Shown here piece by piece: positions 26,028 to 34,995 of a DNA stretch of 64,000 nt. The stretch covers positions 186,001 to 250,000 of the forward strand of contig NZ_JBJYIN010000004.1 of assembly GCF_046237015.1 (NCBI RefSeq), written 5' to 3'. Position 1 is the first letter of the stretch; each line of letters starts with the position of its first letter. Source of the DNA: JBJYIN01 sp046237015. GTDB taxonomy: Bacteria; Pseudomonadota; Gammaproteobacteria; Enterobacterales; Enterobacteriaceae. The position numbers were made by a program, and so were the translations under genes. The notes below the pieces were generated by a model. The model saw nothing but the letters and a program-made list of their open reading frames with translations, was not told the origin of the DNA and did no database searches.

Positions 26028-26840
26028 ATGTCTTACCAGTGTCCACTTTGCCAACTGCCGTTATTCCGGCGTGCGCGTCAATGGTCATGTGGCCAGCACA
26101 GTTTTGATTGTGCAAAAGAAGGCTACGTTAATTTACTCCCAGTGCAATTCAAACGTTCCAGACAACCGGGCGACAGTGCTGAAATGATGCAAGCACGCCG
26201 GATGTTTCTGGATGCCGGGCATTACCACCCATTAAGAGAGTGGGTTACACAGCGTCTTGACGATAAATTATCAGTCGAAGCAACGGCACTGCTTGATATC
26301 GGTTGTGGGGAAGGGTACTACACGGCGGATCTGGCTTCACGCCTGATGCAACGCAGAAAGATGGCTGTTTATGGGCTTGATGTTTCAAAAGCCGCTATTC
26401 TGAGGGCGGCAAAGCGCTATCGGAACGTCGATTTTTGTGTGGCGTCAAGCCAGCGTTTGCCATTTAATGATGGTTCGCTTGATGCCATATTAAAGATTTA
26501 TGCGCCTTGCAACGACACGGAATTATTGCGAACGGTGAAAATGGGTGGATGGGTGATGACGGTATCGCCTGGGCCACGCCATCTGTATCAGCTCAAGGCT
26601 GAAGTTTATGATGAGGTGCAATTGCACCCCGTAAAAAATGAAAAGCTGGATGGTTTTGATATGGTGGAACAACACTCGCTGGCTTATCCGATGAGACTGT
26701 CTGGTCAGGAAAGTGCCGCTTTGTTACAAATGACGCCGTTTGCCTGGCGGGCTACGCCGCAGGTTAGTCAGCGTTTGCAGTCGTTGGCGGAGTTTACCTG
26801 CGAAACCGATTTTATCATCCGACTACACCAGCGTGTTTAG
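26028..26840 (+). CDS. rlmA: 23S rRNA (guanine-745-N1)-methyltransferase
   Basis: RlmA methylates G745 of 23S rRNA with SAM. The 270-residue protein has an N-terminal zinc-binding motif (Cys5, Cys8, Cys21, His24), the SAM-binding LLDIGCGEGYY, GLDVSKAAILRAAKRY, and IYAPCNDTELLRTVKMGGW. Start at 26028 (MSYQCPLC) fits E. coli RlmA and has GGGAG 5 bases upstream; an earlier in-frame start at 26004 is unnecessary. Gene order with cspC and mntP is as in E. coli. Confidence 0.94.
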   Translation: MSYQCPLCQLPLFRRARQWSCGQHSFDCAKEGYVNLLPVQFKRSRQPGDSAEMMQARRMFLDAGHYHPLREWVTQRLDDKLSVEATALLDIGCGEGYYTADLASRLMQRRKMAVYGLDVSKAAILRAAKRYRNVDFCVASSQRLPFNDGSLDAILKIYAPCNDTELLRTVKMGGWVMTVSPGPRHLYQLKAEVYDEVQLHPVKNEKLDGFDMVEQHSLAYPMRLSGQESAALLQMTPFAWRATPQVSQRLQSLAEFTCETDFIIRLHQRV

Positions 26841-26900
26841 CGATACCCGTTAACTCGAAATATGACGTGTATCGTTTTTATGATGGGAGCGTTTTAATGT

Positions 26901-26940
26901 TAAATAATGGGCAGATATGAATGAATCGGCCCATTATTTA
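26901..26940. terminator. Inverted repeat between rlmA and mntP
   Basis: TAAATAATGGGC and GCCCATTATTTA form a perfect 12-bp stem with a 16-base loop between the convergent genes; likely a bidirectional terminator. Confidence 0.75.
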
Positions 26941-26954
26941 AATGCTCAGGAACG

Positions 26955-27527
26955 TTAGGCCACGTTGCCTATGTGCTCATAAAGGATATTACAGCCGATG
27001 CCGATGAGTACCACACCGCCTATAATTTCAGCTTTTTTGCCCAACAGCGGTCCGATATAGCGCCCAATCAACATGCCTAGTGTCACCATCACCATCGTAG
27101 CCATGCCAATCACCATAGCGGTATGGAAAATATTGACCTGCAAAAAAGCGAGCCCAACACCAATTGCCATCGCATCAAGACTGGTGGCAACGGCTGTGCA
27201 AATTAAAAGCGCCAGACTGTGTTTCTTAATTTTTTCGCAGTGGCAGGTATCGACTTTTTTAAAGCCTTCCTGGATCATCCGTCCGCCAAGAATAACCAAT
27301 AGAGTAAAGGCAACCCAATGATCCCATTCAAGGATATATTGGCTGGCAAAGAAGCCTAGAGCCCAACCAATTAATGGTGTAATAGCCTCGATAATGCCAA
27401 AAATCAGGCCAGTACGAATAGCGTCTCGAAAACGGGGTTTATGTAGCGATGCACCTTTACCAATAGAAGCGGCAAAAGCATCCATAGACATACCAAAAGC
27501 AAGAATAAGTGTTGCTGAAAAGTTCAT
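26955..27527 (-). CDS. mntP: Manganese exporter MntP
   Basis: MntP pumps excess Mn(II) out of the cell. The 190-residue inner-membrane protein has six helices arranged as two repeats with the conserved acidic positions Asp16 (SMDAFAAS) and the SLDAMAIG repeat in the second half. It carries a CHCEK motif in the central loop. A yybP-ykoY riboswitch fills its leader, and Fur-like boxes lie upstream. The same window encodes the Sit importer, so both sides of Mn balance are present. Confidence 0.95.
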   Translation of the reverse strand: MNFSATLILAFGMSMDAFAASIGKGASLHKPRFRDAIRTGLIFGIIEAITPLIGWALGFFASQYILEWDHWVAFTLLVILGGRMIQEGFKKVDTCHCEKIKKHSLALLICTAVATSLDAMAIGVGLAFLQVNIFHTAMVIGMATMVMVTLGMLIGRYIGPLLGKKAEIIGGVVLIGIGCNILYEHIGNVA

Positions 27528-27539
27528 TTTAAATAGCCT

Positions 27540-27745
27540 CGGCTGGACGGTTCTCCATATCCACGTAGATCACCCCCAACCAGATGATGATCCCCGTGTC
27601 TATGGTCTCGCCTGCCCATCGGCCGCCCGCACCACGTCTAAGCTACCTTGAGGTAGATCGAAAACGAGTATGTTGATACGAGCATTTCTGACAAATAATT
27701 ATTTATCAGAAACCGGCTACTCCCCAATGACGGCGCAACCTTAAC
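27540..27745 (-). promoter_or_regulatory. yybP-ykoY manganese riboswitch of mntP
   Basis: Reading toward mntP, TTGGGGAGTAGCCGG (27716-27727 region) carries the invariant GGGGAGUA of the yybP-ykoY class; a paired segment with ATCAACATACTCG follows near 27661-27685. The remaining leader up to the start codon contains GC-rich segments suited to an expression platform. Leader length, about 200 nt, matches the known mntP leader in E. coli, where Mn(II) binding turns expression on. Boundaries are approximate. Confidence 0.88.
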
Positions 27746-27798
27746 ATATTATTTATGGATTAAACAACAATAAAAGTTTTATGGGTTATTGATGCAAT

Positions 27799-27813
27799 TG
27801 ATAATTATTTTCA
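27799..27813. promoter_or_regulatory. Predicted Fur box upstream of mntP
   Basis: TGATAATTATTTTCA matches the Fur core TGATAATNATTATCA with one mismatch. It lies about 55-70 bp upstream of the riboswitch start, consistent with the promoter region. E. coli mntP is reported to respond to Fur as well as MntR. Confidence 0.65.
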
Positions 27814-27897
27814 TTTAAATAAACCCTATCGAAAAATGTATAAAATAACGTCAGGGTTGATAAGGTTAAAATACCATCGATTTGTTATGGATATCGT

Positions 27898-27912
27898 TAA
27901 TGATTATTATCA
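27898..27912. promoter_or_regulatory. Second Fur-like box upstream of mntP
   Basis: TAATGATTATTATCA has a perfect right half (ATTATCA) and two mismatches in the left. It lies between yobD's 3' end and mntP and could act with the first box. Confidence 0.5.
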
Positions 27913-27933
27913 TCCTCTTTATCTTTTTTTAAC

Positions 27934-28392
27934 TTATTGATTCTCAATCATGAAATGATATATTTTTTCCAGATCATCGATTTGACTTACATGAATAAGT
28001 AATCGTCTTTTCTCTAAATCAATAACCAGAACGCCATCTTCAGATAAATTCATACCTTTAATGCGGTTATAATAAATAAAAATATTGGCATAAAAGAACC
28101 CCGTGGATTTAAACAATAATTTGGGGCGTCGAATATAAGCGAGATAAAACGCCATGAAAGCTAAAAAAAGTAAAAGCGAGGTTGTGATTACCGCACCATT
28201 ATTGATGATGTTTTGATAAATAAGTATTCCCACCAGACCGATAAAAATGAGTGTATCTAATCGACTGGTTCGTCTAAGGATAACGCGTAGTTGCGTTTTG
28301 CCTTTTAATCGATCCATGATGAATTCATCGTAGATGGCATAAAGAATGGCTAATCCGATCAATATCACCAAAACAATATCCGTAAACGACAT
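27934..28392 (-). CDS. yobD: UPF0266 membrane protein YobD
   Basis: This 152-residue orthologue of E. coli YobD has unknown function. Three membrane segments lie in the first 100 residues, then a cytoplasmic part with the conserved YYNRIKGMNLSEDGVLVIDL and IDDLEKIYHFM. Start at 28392 (MSFTDIVLV) aligns with E. coli and has GGAG upstream. It lies between manZ and mntP as in E. coli. Confidence 0.9.
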   Translation of the reverse strand: MSFTDIVLVILIGLAILYAIYDEFIMDRLKGKTQLRVILRRTSRLDTLIFIGLVGILIYQNIINNGAVITTSLLLFLAFMAFYLAYIRRPKLLFKSTGFFYANIFIYYNRIKGMNLSEDGVLVIDLEKRRLLIHVSQIDDLEKIYHFMIENQ

Positions 28393-28464
28393 GAAAAACT
28401 CCATCAGTGATTATTTGTGTTGAGAGGTTGTAGGGATATAAACTCGGTTGCACACACCGAGAAC

Positions 28465-28497
28465 GAGAGAAATGCCGGAGGTCTTCCCTCCGGCATT
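28465..28497 (-). terminator. Terminator of manXYZ
   Basis: Leftward, AATGCCGGAGG gaaga CCTCCGGCATT is an 11-bp perfect stem followed by TCTCTCG, 8 bp after manZ. The T run is modest. Confidence 0.8.
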
Positions 28498-28504
28498 CGA
28501 TGGA

Positions 28505-29347
28505 TTATACGCCAAGCAGACCGATCCAATAACCGAATATGCCAATGGCGAAGAACCCGACAATCAGCCATAGCGCGTTCACTTTTCGCCTGAGCAGCCA
28601 CATACAGCCGAATGTCAGCAATAAAGGTATTAAGCCTGGCATGAGCTGATCGAGAATCGACTGAACGGTAGTTACCGTTGTTTCTCCATTTTGGTTAGTC
28701 ACTCTGGAGACGACAAGCGGTATGTTAACGTGAGTCCATTTGTTAACCAGCGCCCCCATAACAAACAAGCCCAGGATGGAGGCCGCTTCTGTCATCTTCT
28801 GCAAGAAACCGCCGCCCATGTCATTAACGATATCCACACCTTTCCGATAACCGTAAGCGACACCGTAGTAACGGACCAACAGGCGAACCAGATTAAACAG
28901 CACAAAGAACAGTATTGGTCCTAACAAGCTGCCGCTCATCGCGATTCCAGCCCCCAGCGCTGCAAATACCGGGCGTGCGGTTCCCCAGAATATGGGGTCG
29001 CCCACACCAGCCAATGGCCCCATGAGACCGACTTTAAGGCCGTTAATGGCACCGTCATCAATGGGTGCACCGTTGGCTCGCTGTTCTTCCATGGCCATGG
29101 TGACGCCAAGAACTGGCGCAGCCACGAAAGGTTGAGTATTGAAAAATTCCAAATGGCGTTTAATCGCCTGCTTACGTTCTTCCGAGTTTTCAGGGTAAAG
29201 ACGGCGGATGACTGGCACCATGGAAAAACAGAATCCCAATGCCTGCATACGTTCGAAGTTCCATGACCCCTGGAAAAGGTTAGAGCGAATAAATACCGCG
29301 CGAATATCGCTGGCTGTGAGCTTTTTCACTTCAGTTGATTGACTCAT
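28505..29347 (-). CDS. manZ: Mannose PTS permease, IID component
   Basis: ManZ forms, with ManY, the membrane channel of the mannose/glucose/glucosamine phosphotransferase system. The 280-residue IID protein has the family signature GLMGPLAGVGDPIFWGTARP and a C-terminal membrane anchor. Start at 29347 (MSQSTEVKKLT) has GGGAGTGAG upstream; a longer frame would run to 29380 into the manY end. 13 bp separate it from manY. Confidence 0.96.
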   Translation of the reverse strand: MSQSTEVKKLTASDIRAVFIRSNLFQGSWNFERMQALGFCFSMVPVIRRLYPENSEERKQAIKRHLEFFNTQPFVAAPVLGVTMAMEEQRANGAPIDDGAINGLKVGLMGPLAGVGDPIFWGTARPVFAALGAGIAMSGSLLGPILFFVLFNLVRLLVRYYGVAYGYRKGVDIVNDMGGGFLQKMTEAASILGLFVMGALVNKWTHVNIPLVVSRVTNQNGETTVTTVQSILDQLMPGLIPLLLTFGCMWLLRRKVNALWLIVGFFAIGIFGYWIGLLGV

Positions 29348-29360
29348 TTCTCTCACTCCC

Positions 29361-30158
29361 TTAATCCAGTTCGTTATCAAGATCGTTGTTGCTGGCAGCG
29401 ACGGTCTGTCCCTGAGTCTTGTTGTATTTCGGACTCAGTTGGATATACAGCACGGCCATCACAATACCAATCACGCCCAGTGCAACCAGGTTGAAATTCG
29501 TGAATGCAGCGGTAACGAAACCGAGATAGAAGAACGGCATCAGGTAGCCTGCGCGCATCATATTGATGACCATGGCATAACCGACGACAACAATCATGCC
29601 ACCCGCAATATTCAGGCCGCTAGTGACGACTTCTGGAATCGAATTTAGCATGGCGTGAACCGCATCAGTCCCCACGGAGACCGCGACAATAACGGCTGGA
29701 ATCGCGATACGCATTGCCTGAAGCAGCAGGGCTGAGACATGAAGCCAACTGATGGCGCTTAAACTGCCTCGTTCAGCGGCGCTGTCTGCCGCATGTTGAA
29801 AGGCAACGGTGATCGTACGTACGATAATGGTCAGAACCTGACCGGCAGCGGCCAATGGGATAGCGAGTGCGATCCCTGCGCCGACACTTTGTCCACCAGC
29901 AATGACCAGGATGGTTGATATGATAGAAGCCAGAGCCGCATCCGGTGCGACGGCTGCACCGATATTCATCCAACCTAAGGCGATCATCTCCAATGTCCCA
30001 CCGATAATAATCCCGGTTTTTAAATCGCCCAGAACCGCGCCGATGAGCGTACAGGCAATTAATGGACGATGGAACTGGAACTCATCCAGAATTGATCCCA
30101 TCCCCGAGATACAAGCTACGATAAATATCAGCACAATTTGAAGTGTTGTAATCTCCAT
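29361..30158 (-). CDS. manY: Mannose PTS permease, IIC component
   Basis: The 265-residue IIC component spans the membrane several times and carries family segments such as MGSILDEFQFHRPLIACTLIGA and GWMNIGAAVAPDAALASIIS. It follows manX by 97 bp and precedes manZ. In many enterobacteria this permease also helps phage DNA or bacteriocins cross the inner membrane. Confidence 0.96.
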   Translation of the reverse strand: MEITTLQIVLIFIVACISGMGSILDEFQFHRPLIACTLIGAVLGDLKTGIIIGGTLEMIALGWMNIGAAVAPDAALASIISTILVIAGGQSVGAGIALAIPLAAAGQVLTIIVRTITVAFQHAADSAAERGSLSAISWLHVSALLLQAMRIAIPAVIVAVSVGTDAVHAMLNSIPEVVTSGLNIAGGMIVVVGYAMVINMMRAGYLMPFFYLGFVTAAFTNFNLVALGVIGIVMAVLYIQLSPKYNKTQGQTVAASNNDLDNELD

Positions 30159-30255
30159 TGTACTTCTCCTATGGAAAACGTTTCTGAGTAAAAATCGTTA
30201 CACAGCGATATTTATTGATCATGCTAACTCATGATTGCATTAAGCAATGATGACG

Positions 30256-31215
30256 TTAACGCGGCATTTTATTAATCAAGTCCATCATCTTAAGTTTAGT
30301 ATCTGTTGATACTTTCCTGACTTCTAATTCAATTCCTCGTTTATCCAGTTCTTTGAAGGCGACAATATCTTTTTCATCGATAGAGACCGCATTATTTACC
30401 TGGGTTTTCCCCTGACGAAATGCCATTCCTCCAATATTAACCGAAGTTATTTTCACGCCATTTTCAACCAGCGTTAATACATCGGTCGGGTTGGTAAATA
30501 AAAACATGACGCGGTCAGAGGCATATTTAGGGTTGTCGTAAACGCGAATGGCTTTAGCGACATCAACAACATGCGCGGTTACCCCAGGAGGCGCGACCTG
30601 AGTTAATAGCGTTTTACGAACATGATCGGCGGCGACTTCATCGCTGACAACGATAATACGCCCGACATTGGTTTCTTTGGTCCAACGGGTAGCGACCTGA
30701 CCATGGATTAAACGGTCATCAATGCGAGCTAAGCCGATTTTCATGTGTTCGCCTGTGCCGCTAATGGGCGCGGCAGCTTTTGCTACTGGTGCAGGAGGGG
30801 TTGACGGTGAGGCTGTCGCCTGCTGTTTGAGTGCTTTTACGCCATCTCTGCCCGCCTCAAGGGCAATGGCGACCAAATCAGTGAAGGTCGGGTTGTCATC
30901 ACGGGCCATAAAGGTTTCCGCTAACATCGGAATATTAACCCCGGCGATCACTTCATAATTTTCTTTGTCGGTGACTAGGCGACTGGCGGCGTTGAACGGG
31001 CTGCCTCCCCAGGTATCGACCAAGAACAAGACACCGTTTGACGTGTCTAAATGGGATAGTTTCTCCTGATATTTTTCTATTAGCGTTTCAGCGTTTTCTC
31101 CGGGGACGAAATCAATCCAGCCAACGTTACTTTGTTCGCCAAGGATCATTTCAGCCGTTTTTAGCAGCGGCCCCGCAGTGGCTCCGTGAGTGCATAACAT
31201 TATCGCAATACTCAC
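30256..31215 (-). CDS. manX: Mannose PTS EIIAB, ManX
   Basis: ManX is the cytoplasmic EIIAB enzyme that passes phosphate from HPr to sugar. The 319 residues comprise an IIA domain with phospho-His10 (MLCTHGATAG), an Ala/Pro-rich linker (about 133-156) and an IIB domain with phospho-His171 (DRLIHGQVATRW). First gene of manXYZ; a possible Mlc/NagC-type operator lies upstream. Confidence 0.96.
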   Translation of the reverse strand: MSIAIMLCTHGATAGPLLKTAEMILGEQSNVGWIDFVPGENAETLIEKYQEKLSHLDTSNGVLFLVDTWGGSPFNAASRLVTDKENYEVIAGVNIPMLAETFMARDDNPTFTDLVAIALEAGRDGVKALKQQATASPSTPPAPVAKAAAPISGTGEHMKIGLARIDDRLIHGQVATRWTKETNVGRIIVVSDEVAADHVRKTLLTQVAPPGVTAHVVDVAKAIRVYDNPKYASDRVMFLFTNPTDVLTLVENGVKITSVNIGGMAFRQGKTQVNNAVSIDEKDIVAFKELDKRGIELEVRKVSTDTKLKMMDLINKMPR

Positions 31216-31427
31216 TTGCTACCTCCTCATTATTCACGATCAAATTGAATGTGTAATGTGTCAGGAAACAGGGTTGACGATCATGAACTGAAAGTTAACC
31301 GTCGCGGTATCAGTATGGTCGTAAGAAGCTAACTTGCTTACTTAATCCAGAAAATAATGTCACCGTTAATTCAGCATATTCAGCGAGTGAACACTGGCAA
31401 CCAAACGTAACACTACGGTTTGACAGA

Positions 31428-31453
31428 TTTATTTTAGTCATCGAAAAAATAAA
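31428..31453. promoter_or_regulatory. Possible Mlc/NagC-type operator of manXYZ
   Basis: TTTATTTT and AAAATAAA form an inverted repeat around 10 bases, resembling the TTATTTT...AAAATAA pattern bound by Mlc/NagC, known regulators of E. coli manXYZ. It lies about 215 bp upstream of manX; one extra spacer base makes the match imperfect. Next to it GTGTGATGTTGC has a CRP-like half-site only. The rest of 31216-31836 holds no gene I can support. Confidence 0.4.
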
Positions 31454-31836
31454 TAGTGTGATGTTGCTCTAATGTTGATTAGTTAAAAACGCTTATGTCT
31501 GAAATGGATAGATATCTCCTGAGGGAAGCGTTATCACAGGGGGCGGATGCTTATTATCCTCAAAAAGGGTGTAAGAAAATCTTTGTGAAAAAGTCTAACA
31601 ACCTGTTAAAGTAATCTTCTGTTTAATCACTTAGGAGCACTGGGCATCAGCCCTTCCCATGGACTGTCACCGACAAAACGTTAACTGTTTACCCGCTTAT
31701 GCTGGTGGTTTTCTGGACTCGGTTGGTTTCTCTGACCACCCTCTGAGTTATTCTGATTCATCCCAATTCTTTTTATTGCCATTCAATGTAAATAACACAT
31801 TGAAGTCATCTGCTCGTTCATTTTTCGGAGTCTGAC

Positions 31837-33390
31837 ATGGAATTTTTGCTGGATCCTTCAATCTGGGCAGGCTTGTTGACGCTGGTGGTACTTGAAATTG
31901 TTCTGGGTATCGACAATTTGGTGTTTATCGCCATCCTGGCCGATAAATTGCCGCCAAAGCAGCGAGACAAAGCCCGTCTTATTGGTTTGTCATTGGCTTT
32001 GTTAATGCGTCTGGGGTTGCTATCGCTTATTTCCTGGATGGTCACGCTGACTCGACCTTTGTTCCACGTAGGCGAGTTCAGTTTCTCTGGGCGCGATCTT
32101 ATTTTGCTTTTCGGGGGGCTATTCTTGCTGTTTAAGGCAACCATGGAATTGCATGAACGGCTTGAAAATAAATCGCATGATGATAACGGGCCTCGCGTAC
32201 ATGCTAATTTCTGGGCGGTAGTCGCACAAATTGTCGTGCTGGATGCGGTGTTCTCACTGGATGCTGTGATCACGGCCGTGGGAATGGTTAATCACCTTGG
32301 CGTCATGATGACGGCTGTCATCATTGCGATGGGGGTGATGTTGATTGCCTCCAAACCGTTGACCAATTTTGTTAACGCTCATCCAACCGTGGTTGTTCTG
32401 TGCCTTAGTTTCTTGTTGATGATTGGCTTGAGTTTGGTAGCAGAAGGTTTTGGTTTCCATATTCCTAAAGGCTATCTGTACGCTGCAATTGGTTTCTCTA
32501 TCTTAATTGAGTTGTTTAACCAGATTGCGCGACATAACTTCATGAAACATCAGTCGCGCCGTCCTTTACGGGAGCGCACGGCCGAAGCGATCTTACGGCT
32601 GATGGGAACTCGGAAAACGGCGGATGAGGAAGATACCGAGCCGCAAAAAGTTATGCCGGAGACGTTTGCAGAAGAAGAACGCTACATGATTAGCGGCGTG
32701 CTGACGTTGGCATCCCGTTCACTGCGTAGTGTTATGACGCCGCGAACAGAGATCTCCTGGGTTGACAGCGAACGTTCTATTGAAGACATTCGCCTGCAAT
32801 TGCTGGATACGCCACATAGTCTATTCCCGGTTTGTCGGGGTTCTCTGGATGAACTCGTCGGTGTGGTACGTGCCAAAGATTTGTTGGTTGCGCTTGAATC
32901 TCACTCTGACGTGGAAAGCTTTGCTGCGGCGAACCAGCCGATTGTCGTACCGGAAACGTTGGATGTGATTAATCTGCTTCCTGTATTGCGTCGAGCCAAA
33001 GGGAGCCTGGTCATGGTGAGTAATGAATTCGGTGTGATTCAAGGGGTTGTGACGCCGTTGGACGTGCTGGAAGCGATTGCCGGTGAATTCCCTGATGAAG
33101 ATGAAACGCTGGATATTGTGGCGGAGGGAGACGGCTGGCTGGTTAAGGGGGGGACAGATTTGCACTCCTTGCAGCAAGTGCTTAACAGTAGCGATTTGGT
33201 CAGTCCGACAGAGGATTACGCATCATTGGCCGGGTTGCTGCTGGCGCATAGCGATGAATTTCCCAAAGTCGGTGAAATCATCGAATTGCATCAGCTACGT
33301 TTTCAGATCCTTGAAGTATCGGAATACCGTATTGAACTGGTGAAGGTAGCAAAAATCACCGATCAGACGGAGGAAGAAGACACATTGTAA
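31837..33390 (+). CDS. yoaE: TerC/CBS/CorC membrane protein YoaE
   Basis: The 517-residue orthologue of E. coli YoaE has three parts: an N-terminal TerC-type membrane domain (about 1-230, with GIDNLVFIAILADKLP and LDAVFSLDAVITAVGM carrying the conserved acidic residues), a CBS pair (about 290-410, beginning ISGVLTLASRSLRSVMTPR), and a C-terminal CorC/HlyC domain (about 425-505). Proteins of this type are linked to metal export or membrane metal loading, but the role of YoaE itself is unsettled. Divergent from manX with a 620-bp gap. Confidence 0.93.
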   Translation: MEFLLDPSIWAGLLTLVVLEIVLGIDNLVFIAILADKLPPKQRDKARLIGLSLALLMRLGLLSLISWMVTLTRPLFHVGEFSFSGRDLILLFGGLFLLFKATMELHERLENKSHDDNGPRVHANFWAVVAQIVVLDAVFSLDAVITAVGMVNHLGVMMTAVIIAMGVMLIASKPLTNFVNAHPTVVVLCLSFLLMIGLSLVAEGFGFHIPKGYLYAAIGFSILIELFNQIARHNFMKHQSRRPLRERTAEAILRLMGTRKTADEEDTEPQKVMPETFAEEERYMISGVLTLASRSLRSVMTPRTEISWVDSERSIEDIRLQLLDTPHSLFPVCRGSLDELVGVVRAKDLLVALESHSDVESFAAANQPIVVPETLDVINLLPVLRRAKGSLVMVSNEFGVIQGVVTPLDVLEAIAGEFPDEDETLDIVAEGDGWLVKGGTDLHSLQQVLNSSDLVSPTEDYASLAGLLLAHSDEFPKVGEIIELHQLRFQILEVSEYRIELVKVAKITDQTEEEDTL

Positions 33391-33431
33391 CGCGGTGTGT
33401 GCTTCTGCCTCAGGTGATACCGTGGTGAATG

Positions 33432-33465
33432 AATACGGCTTGCCCAATGGGCAAGCCGTATTTTT
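33432..33465. terminator. Terminator between yoaE and sdaA
   Basis: AATACGGCTTGCCC aat GGGCAAGCCGTATTTTT is a long perfect stem between the convergent genes, usable in both directions. Confidence 0.95.
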
Positions 33466-33491
33466 ATCTATTTGGGGGAGATAAGGCACGG

Positions 33492-34856
33492 TTAATCGCA
33501 CTGAACCTTAATTGCCAGACCACCACGTGACGTTTCACGATACTTGGCATTCATGTCTTTACCGGTTTCGTACATCGTTTCGATGACTTTATCCAGAGAG
33601 ACGCGGGGTTCGCTAGTACGGCGCATCGCCATGCGGGATGCGTTAATGGCTTTCACCGAGGCGATCGCATTACGTTCGATGCAGGGGACTTGAACCTGGC
33701 CCGCTACGGGATCGCAGGTGAGACCAAGGTTGTGCTCCATCCCGATTTCTGCCGCGATGCAAACCTGTTCAGGACTGGCGCCCATCAGTTCAGCCAACCC
33801 TGCTGCCGCCATTGAGCAGGCAACACCGACCTCTCCCTGACAGCCTACTTCTGCGCCAGAAATTGATGCGTTCATCTTGTATAGGATACCAATCGCGCCG
33901 GCCGCAAGAAAATAGCGAATGTAGATGCCAGGTCCTACGGGCTCGATAAAGTGATCATAATAGGCTAATACAGCCGGAACGATGCCACATGCTCCATTTG
34001 TCGGGGCGGTTACCACGCGCCCCCCGGCAGCATTCTCTTCATTGACTGCCAGTGCAAACATGTTTACCCAATCGACCACATTCATCGGATCGTTGGAGTT
34101 TTTATCCGACGAAACCAGTATACGGCGTAGTGCCGAAGCACGACGAGGAACTCGCAATGGGCCGGGCAGGACGCCTTCGGTATTGATACCGCGGTCAATA
34201 CAAGCACGCATGGTTTGCCAGATATCTGAAAAGTAGTTTTCGATATCCTGACGGCTGTGCAAGGCGAGTTCATTGCGCATGACCATACCAGACAGAGAGA
34301 GCCCGCTTTGCTTGCAGTGTGCCAACATCTCTTTTGCAGAATGGAAAGGGTAAGGAACGGTAACGTCAGTGAGTGATGATTGACCAAAATTTTCTTCATC
34401 AACAATAAACCCACCGCCAATTGAATAATAGGTTTTACGATAAATCGCGTTGCTTGCAGCAAAGGCGGTAATCGTCATGCCATTTTCATGTAACGGCAGA
34501 TTCTCGCTGCGAAATACCATACCGCCTTCGCGTGGGAAATCCACTTCATGTTGACCTGACGCCAACAATAAACGCTCGCGCTGTTCAACATCACGGATAA
34601 AACCCGGTATAGCATCAATATCCACGGTATCGGGCATATTTCCAGCCAGCCCCATAATGATAGCGATATCGGTATGGTGACCTTTTCCCGTTAGTGACAG
34701 TGAACCGTAGACATCGACAGCGATACGCGTAGTCGAGTCCAGCAGCCCCTGATGTATTAATTCATCGACAAATTGTTTACCGGCTTTCATCGGGCCGACC
34801 GTATGAGAGCTGGAGGGGCCAATACCGATTTTAAACATGTCGAAAACGCTGATCAC
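33492..34856 (-). CDS. sdaA: L-serine dehydratase (iron-sulfur type)
   Basis: SdaA deaminates L-serine to pyruvate and ammonia using an oxygen-sensitive [4Fe-4S] cluster. At 454 residues it matches E. coli SdaA in length. The N-terminal domain has GIGPSSSHTVGPMKAG; cluster cysteines are expected in TNGACGIV, GCQGEVGVACSMAAAG and LTCDPVAG. The gene is monocistronic and convergent with yoaE, in E. coli order with nudL. Confidence 0.97.
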   Translation of the reverse strand: MISVFDMFKIGIGPSSSHTVGPMKAGKQFVDELIHQGLLDSTTRIAVDVYGSLSLTGKGHHTDIAIIMGLAGNMPDTVDIDAIPGFIRDVEQRERLLLASGQHEVDFPREGGMVFRSENLPLHENGMTITAFAASNAIYRKTYYSIGGGFIVDEENFGQSSLTDVTVPYPFHSAKEMLAHCKQSGLSLSGMVMRNELALHSRQDIENYFSDIWQTMRACIDRGINTEGVLPGPLRVPRRASALRRILVSSDKNSNDPMNVVDWVNMFALAVNEENAAGGRVVTAPTNGACGIVPAVLAYYDHFIEPVGPGIYIRYFLAAGAIGILYKMNASISGAEVGCQGEVGVACSMAAAGLAELMGASPEQVCIAAEIGMEHNLGLTCDPVAGQVQVPCIERNAIASVKAINASRMAMRRTSEPRVSLDKVIETMYETGKDMNAKYRETSRGGLAIKVQCD

Positions 34857-34995
34857 GCGGGAACTCCTTAAAAGCGCAGGTTATACCTGAAAGGTAGAAT
34901 AAAACTCGTTAAACGACGCTATTGTAGTGTGGCATATGTCGTAAAATTTTATTTTTCGCATGAAATAAACTTATGCTAACGCACAATATAACTTA

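Noticed and set aside
25606..26115. 169-codon frame antisense to cspC and the start of rlmA
   Set aside because: It mirrors well-identified genes on the other strand and has no independent support.
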